Source: Carallia brachiata (Eukaryota; Streptophyta; Magnoliopsida; Malpighiales; Rhizophoraceae). From it: a stretch of 64,000 nucleotides of DNA. The stretch is taken from positions 2,735,044 to 2,799,043 of the forward strand of contig JADCRB010000064.1 in NCBI GenBank assembly GCA_021464245.1, in the 5' to 3' direction. The position numbers and the translations under genes were made by a program. Under the pieces are notes generated by a model. That model was given only the letters and a program-made list of their open reading frames with translations. It had not been told where the DNA came from and ran no database searches. Below are positions 59,775 through 64,000 of the stretch, piece by piece. The stretch's first letter is position 1; each line of letters opens with the position of its first letter.

Positions 59775-60845
59775 CTTGGAAAGCTGGAACACTCCGGACC
59801 AGCAGCTCTGCCTGGAAGAGGTGATTTCATGTAACTTGGCAGCGCAGATCATCAAATTCAACCCTTTGAATCAAAAGAAAGGGAGGCTTTTTACGTGAAA
59901 GCTCGCTCTAAAGTTGATGGAATGACATGTAACAACAAAAATACCTGACCTGGAGGTGGGAAATGCTGGAGCTGAAATTTTACTTGATGTTTCTGAGAAT
60001 TCTGAATTGTTGATTATGCTTGACTTGTCTTCTATATATTCTTCCCAGATGCTAGAGAGAAGCAATGGAAGTACATCTTATAGTAATGTGGAACGAACCT
60101 ACTCTGTATTAAACTTGAATGACATATGCCAATAAAATGTAAAGCAACGACCGAAGGGTGATAATGATATGTTCTTTGGACACGGTGCTGAATGGCTTTT
60201 AGTTGATGCATTGCCTGTCCCGAATTTTAAGTTCAGGAGTTTAAACTAAGATCCTATCCTTGGATTTTCTACTCTAAAGTATTGCTAAATATAAAGGTTA
60301 TTATTGAATTGAATGACTGACTTAACATTTTAATTTTTGATTTAAAAAAATTAAGGGGCACGTCTCCTAGACGGGGAAGAAACGTGTCCCTGTTAAAAAT
60401 AAATTTCTCTCTAAAATAAAATTAGCTCCTATTTTAAAAAGGCTGCGTCCCTTCTGTGTATGAGGTGCACGGTATCTTAATCAATCTTTTTTCTAACATA
60501 TAATAAGTATCGGCCGCATTACATTTTCAGACTTTTTTTTTTCGAATTTTTGCTTTAATGCAACCGGATGACAATTTTATGCAACCATAATAATACTTTC
60601 TTTGCAAAAAATATCATCGTAATTTCACAAAATTATAGACTCGTTACATTAAGATAAAAATTCAAGCAAAACTAATCTGGAAATATAATTTTTTTCGATA
60701 AGTATAAAGATATTTATCCCTTATTTTAATCAGCCAGAAAACCCAATGTTGACGGTTATAGAGAAGAAAACGCCTTTGCTTTTCTTTATCGATTTTCAAC
60801 TTTAATAGTTCCCTCCAAGGCTAACGGACCAACTAATCCAAGAAA
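59775..60845. other. Intergenic region between the DUF627/629 paralogues
   Basis: The first 400 bases may be 3' UTR or a decayed C-terminal exon of the upstream gene; no UCH motif is readable. The rest is AT-rich, with the 5' UTR of the next gene at the end. Confidence 0.5.
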
Positions 60846-63800
60846 ATGCCACCAAGAACAAGAAAGAAGCGGCCCACCACCTCTCAACGCCGTAACCCAC
60901 CGCCGCCACACCATGCATCACGACCCCCAACATCAGTACCGCCCGTTGACTCCCTCTCCTCCGCCGCCACCACCAGCACCTATACCGTCACAGCTTATCA
61001 GAGTCCGCTGCAAGATTCTGACAGTGAATCTCCCATCAAGCAAGACTGCCACCAAGCCTTGGAGGCTTTCCACCGAGGAAACACCAAGGAATCCTTCAAG
61101 ATCATTAAAAGATCCCTTTCTCGACACCCAAACTCCGCTGCCGTCCACCGCACCCTTGCCTTCATGCACTTCCAGTTCTCTGGTGCTTCTGATTACTCCG
61201 CCAGAGTCCAGCACTTCCAGAAGGCTGCTGCTTCTTCGGAGAAATCCCTGGCCATTTCCCCGAAACAAATCGGTCTCCTTTTCCTACACAATCAGGTACT
61301 ATTTGAGTTGGCTTGTGATCAAGAAGATTGTGACCGAATAATCAAGCAATGCCAGGAAGCGCTGCAGATTCAAGACCCCATTGATCCCAAGAACAATATC
61401 ATTGTGACCCGAAAAGAGACGGAAGCTGAAGATCTTGCTACAAAGGATGCCAGAATTGACAGTGCGAAACGGGAATTGCGGCAATTGGTTGAGAGAGTGA
61501 ATCAGATCTTGCAACCCCATAATGAAAGTAAGGAAGAGGGAGCAGCGGAGAAGAAGGACACCGCGAAAGAGAAGGATGCTGCAGGGGAGAAGAACAGCAT
61601 GGAGGATGAGAGTGGAAATTATCTGAATTTGGGTAAGCCACTGGCTTCTTTCGTTGAAACAAGAAAGGCTCAAGAACAAATAAGACATTCAATTGAAAGT
61701 ATTCTTAAGGAAATAAGGGACTTGGAAATCAGACTATCTTGCGGTTATGTTGATGTTAATGGCACTGAAGAAGATGAGAGAAAGAAATTGAGGCAATCTC
61801 AGGTTTTGGATTACTGGAAGAGACTGAGTGGCGAAGATCGGAGAAGAGTTCTCAGGGTGAATATTGGTGAAATCATGGATTACTATGCGAACAAGAAGTC
61901 CATAATTACATTATTAACGCAGGCAATAGATTTTTGGAAGAAGCGGGGAAGATGGAAGTTTTGGAGTTGTTGTTGCTGCGAAGAAATGCATGTGGAGGGG
62001 GTTTGCTGGATCGATCATGTGGTTGCAGAACACCTTGACTTGCCATCATCGGAGAAGCAGGAGATGTTTCTGCCCCCAAAAGTTGATCCTGCATGGGCTG
62101 ACAAGATTGTTAATGGTGTATGGAAGCCAATAGATGTAAATAAGATACTGAAAGATACTGAGGGGCAGGAAACACAGGCTGAGATTTACAGAGATGAAGG
62201 GAAATGGCCAATCTGTGAGGATTCCAAGCGGGAAGAAATGCTTAAGGAAATCCATGCAGTTCTTAAATTGTTTTTGAGTAATGATTGCCTCTCTCAATCT
62301 TTTGTAAGCGGATTGATCGATGACAGCAATAATCATTTGCAGATGAGTGATCGGATTCCAGGACTAGACCAAACCCCCTTGTGTATTTGCTTCTTAGGAT
62401 CTGATAAGCTCCAGCAAACGCTAAAGTTGTTGCAGCAAATATCTCGTCAATGTCAATTCACTGAGCCTCGTGAAGATGGAATCTTCTATGATGAAATCCA
62501 TGGAGAAGAGTGCACGGAAATGATTACCTTGGCGGATGACTTCTCGTGTTTATTACTCCACGAGTGCTTCCTAACAGGAGAGGTTGAATCACAAAAATGT
62601 AGTAATGCAGTTCCTGATGATGACAATTTTGTTTACTGGTTGTACAGGAGCTATGATATTGAGGAGCTCACAAAGACATGGACGAATTGTAGATCTGTTA
62701 AAATGCTAGCAGCTACTCAGGCCGTTCGCTACCAGAAACTGACGTTCAAGTATCAGCTATCTTTGTGCAAGGCAATACGCTGGTTGGCAAAATATGAGCA
62801 AGCTTTTGATGCAGTTAACAAAATTTGCCTTGCAGAAGAGAACAAAAGGGTGCACATTCCACAGCACAAACCTCAAAGTTTTCTTTCCCTATTGCTTAAA
62901 CGACGGGATGAGATAGCTGGCATTACAGACGGTGATGGCATGTTTGAACACCGTTTCATCATGGATGTTCTGAAACTTACAAAAGACACTTGTGTTGAAC
63001 ATTTTGGTTTCGAAGAGGTATTAATTGGAATGAATACTCAATTATCTGATCTGAAAGTGGCTGAAGATAATGAGGACAGCAGGATAACCATACAGGCTGC
63101 AGCAGCAGAACCTTACTTGAGACAAGCAATGCTGTCTAAACTAGTTAATGTGCGTGCACAGGTGAGTGTGACAATCCGGACTTGCAGTCAAACTGGATTA
63201 GACTTAACTAATAGATGGCAAAACCTGAGCATGTGAAGTTAGTCACGTATATTTTTACCATTGTTTACTTTTAATCTATTTATCCCTTATGTACTTTTGA
63301 AAGTACGTATGCTTAGTCTATCATCTTTGAATATGGAAAAGGTTCTGTGCTGTTCTCCAGTGCTGATGGCATCCTTATTTAGCTTCAACAGTCATTCTTG
63401 ACAAGAACCATATTGAATGCCTCATTTTTAGTTACTGCTTATGTGTTATTACTTGCATTCATCTGCAAACTGCAGATTATTCACTCCTGATCTATCTTGC
63501 AGCTCTTCAGTTTTGATGCTTTACTCATGAAGAGTCTTGCTGACACAAGGTGGATGCATCACAATTTCAGCATGATGCCTTTTCATGACTATCAGCCAAT
63601 CATGTTGCATCTTGTAAAATCATTTCTGCAGGTTTGTACAGGACCCACTTGGCAGTTCTCTCTTATGTTGTCCCCTGTTTCTGTTACTTTTCATCACCTT
63701 CAGTTTTTTTACCTAATCTCTTCCTTTAGGCACATTTAGAGTGCTTTGCCGACAATGCTGCCAGGAGGGCTAAAGGTCGACATGAACCACTGTTAATGTT

Positions 63801-63906
63801 AAGACAGGCTGCTCTTACTGTTGAGAAAAGCAAAGTAGATGATGATTCAAGAGATGAAGGAAAGAATACAAAGAATACGAAAGGCAAAGATAAGAAAAAA
63901 ATCGAG
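60846..63906 (+). CDS. DUF627/DUF629 ubiquitin-hydrolase-related protein, partial at window end
   Basis: Tandem paralogue of the gene at 51013. The exons seen are 60846-63161, 63503-63631 and 63730-63906, all phase 0. Exon 2 is 129 nt in both paralogues. Exon 1 encodes 772 aa: a proline/serine-rich start, DUF627 from 'IKQDCHQALEAFHRGNTKES' (about residues 60-180), a Lys/Glu-rich linker, and DUF629 with the finger CCCCEEMH...H....H near residue 375. 'IPGLDQTPLCICFLGSDKLQ' matches 'IPGLDKTYLCICFLAAEQLQ' of the paralogue. Exon 3 ends in a lysine-rich stretch. Full-length relatives continue to a C-terminal peptidase C19 (UCH) domain that would lie beyond the window. The presumed role is in ubiquitin removal, but many plant members lack catalytic residues and none can be checked here. 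No breaks are seen. Confidence 0.88.
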
Positions 63907-64000
63907 GTTTTAAATGCACGAGTCCTTTCTATTTTCCTCAGTTAGATTGTTCTAAAAAAACAGGAAGTAAAATGGTAGTCTTATTTTCCTGTTAGGCAAA
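63907..64000 (+). other. Intron of the DUF627/629 gene, cut by window edge
   Basis: Follows the donor 'gag' then 'gtttta' at 63907. The next exon lies outside the window. Confidence 0.6.

Noticed and set aside
1..64000. tRNA, rRNA, CRISPR or operon-like arrangements
   Set aside because: None recognised on reading both strands. The eudicot nuclear context makes CRISPR and operons unexpected. A covariance-model scan would be needed to exclude a small RNA gene.

Overview
This is nuclear DNA of a flowering plant, almost certainly a eudicot. The DNA is AT-rich, genes have short exons with GT..AG introns, and the gene families are plant ones: NPF transporters, an h-type thioredoxin, a P3A H+-ATPase, a PLS-class PPR protein, and DUF627/DUF629 ubiquitin-hydrolase-related proteins. 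Copia elements with the 'tggtatcagagc' primer-binding site and many MITEs fit the same picture. I cannot name the species from sequence alone.

Layout. (1) 1-15 kb: two four-exon NRT1/PTR (NPF2-type) transporter genes on + (2368-4543 and 12427-14456) with identical intron phases, a tandem duplicate pair. The 7.9 kb between them is AT-rich and holds foldback/MITE elements. (2) 14.5-20.9 kb: a repeat-built region. It has copies of the NPF 3' flank, an inverted-repeat unit enclosing an exon of a PDK1-type kinase (a possible Pack-MULE), and a 5'-truncated LINE with a 15-bp target duplication. (3) 21.07-22.33 kb: a three-exon thioredoxin h2-type gene on +. (4) 22.8-37.6 kb: a cluster of plasma-membrane H+-ATPase sequence, all on the minus strand. 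One nearly complete 21-exon AHA4/AHA11-like gene (31717-37634) carries two apparent 1-nt frameshifts. Beside it are three decayed partial copies, one interrupted by a 1.55-kb miniature LTR element. (5) 38.6-45.7 kb: a 7.1-kb Copia element with 443-bp LTRs and a 5-bp target duplication. (6) 48.4-50.0 kb: an intronless E-class PPR gene. (7) 51.0-64.0 kb: two tandem DUF627/DUF629 genes on +. The first is split in its first coding exon by a young 4.97-kb Copia element (5-bp duplication, LTRs differing at 5 of 444 sites). The second is intact as far as the window shows and runs off the right edge.

How it fits together. There is no operon-like system. The window shows local gene duplication (NPF pair, H+-ATPase cluster, DUF627/629 pair) followed by decay and transposon insertion in one member of each family. 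The two transporter families are functionally compatible, since NPF carriers are driven by the proton gradient that P3A ATPases make, but nothing in the sequence shows they work together.

Most frameshifts seen, both in the H+-ATPase gene and in the young Copia element, look like single-base losses in short homopolymer runs. Base-calling error therefore has to be weighed against true pseudogenization. I did not find a convincing undescribed biological system. The best leads are the inverted-repeat unit with the captured kinase exon, the structure of the H+-ATPase cluster, and the exact Copia disruption of the DUF627/629 gene.
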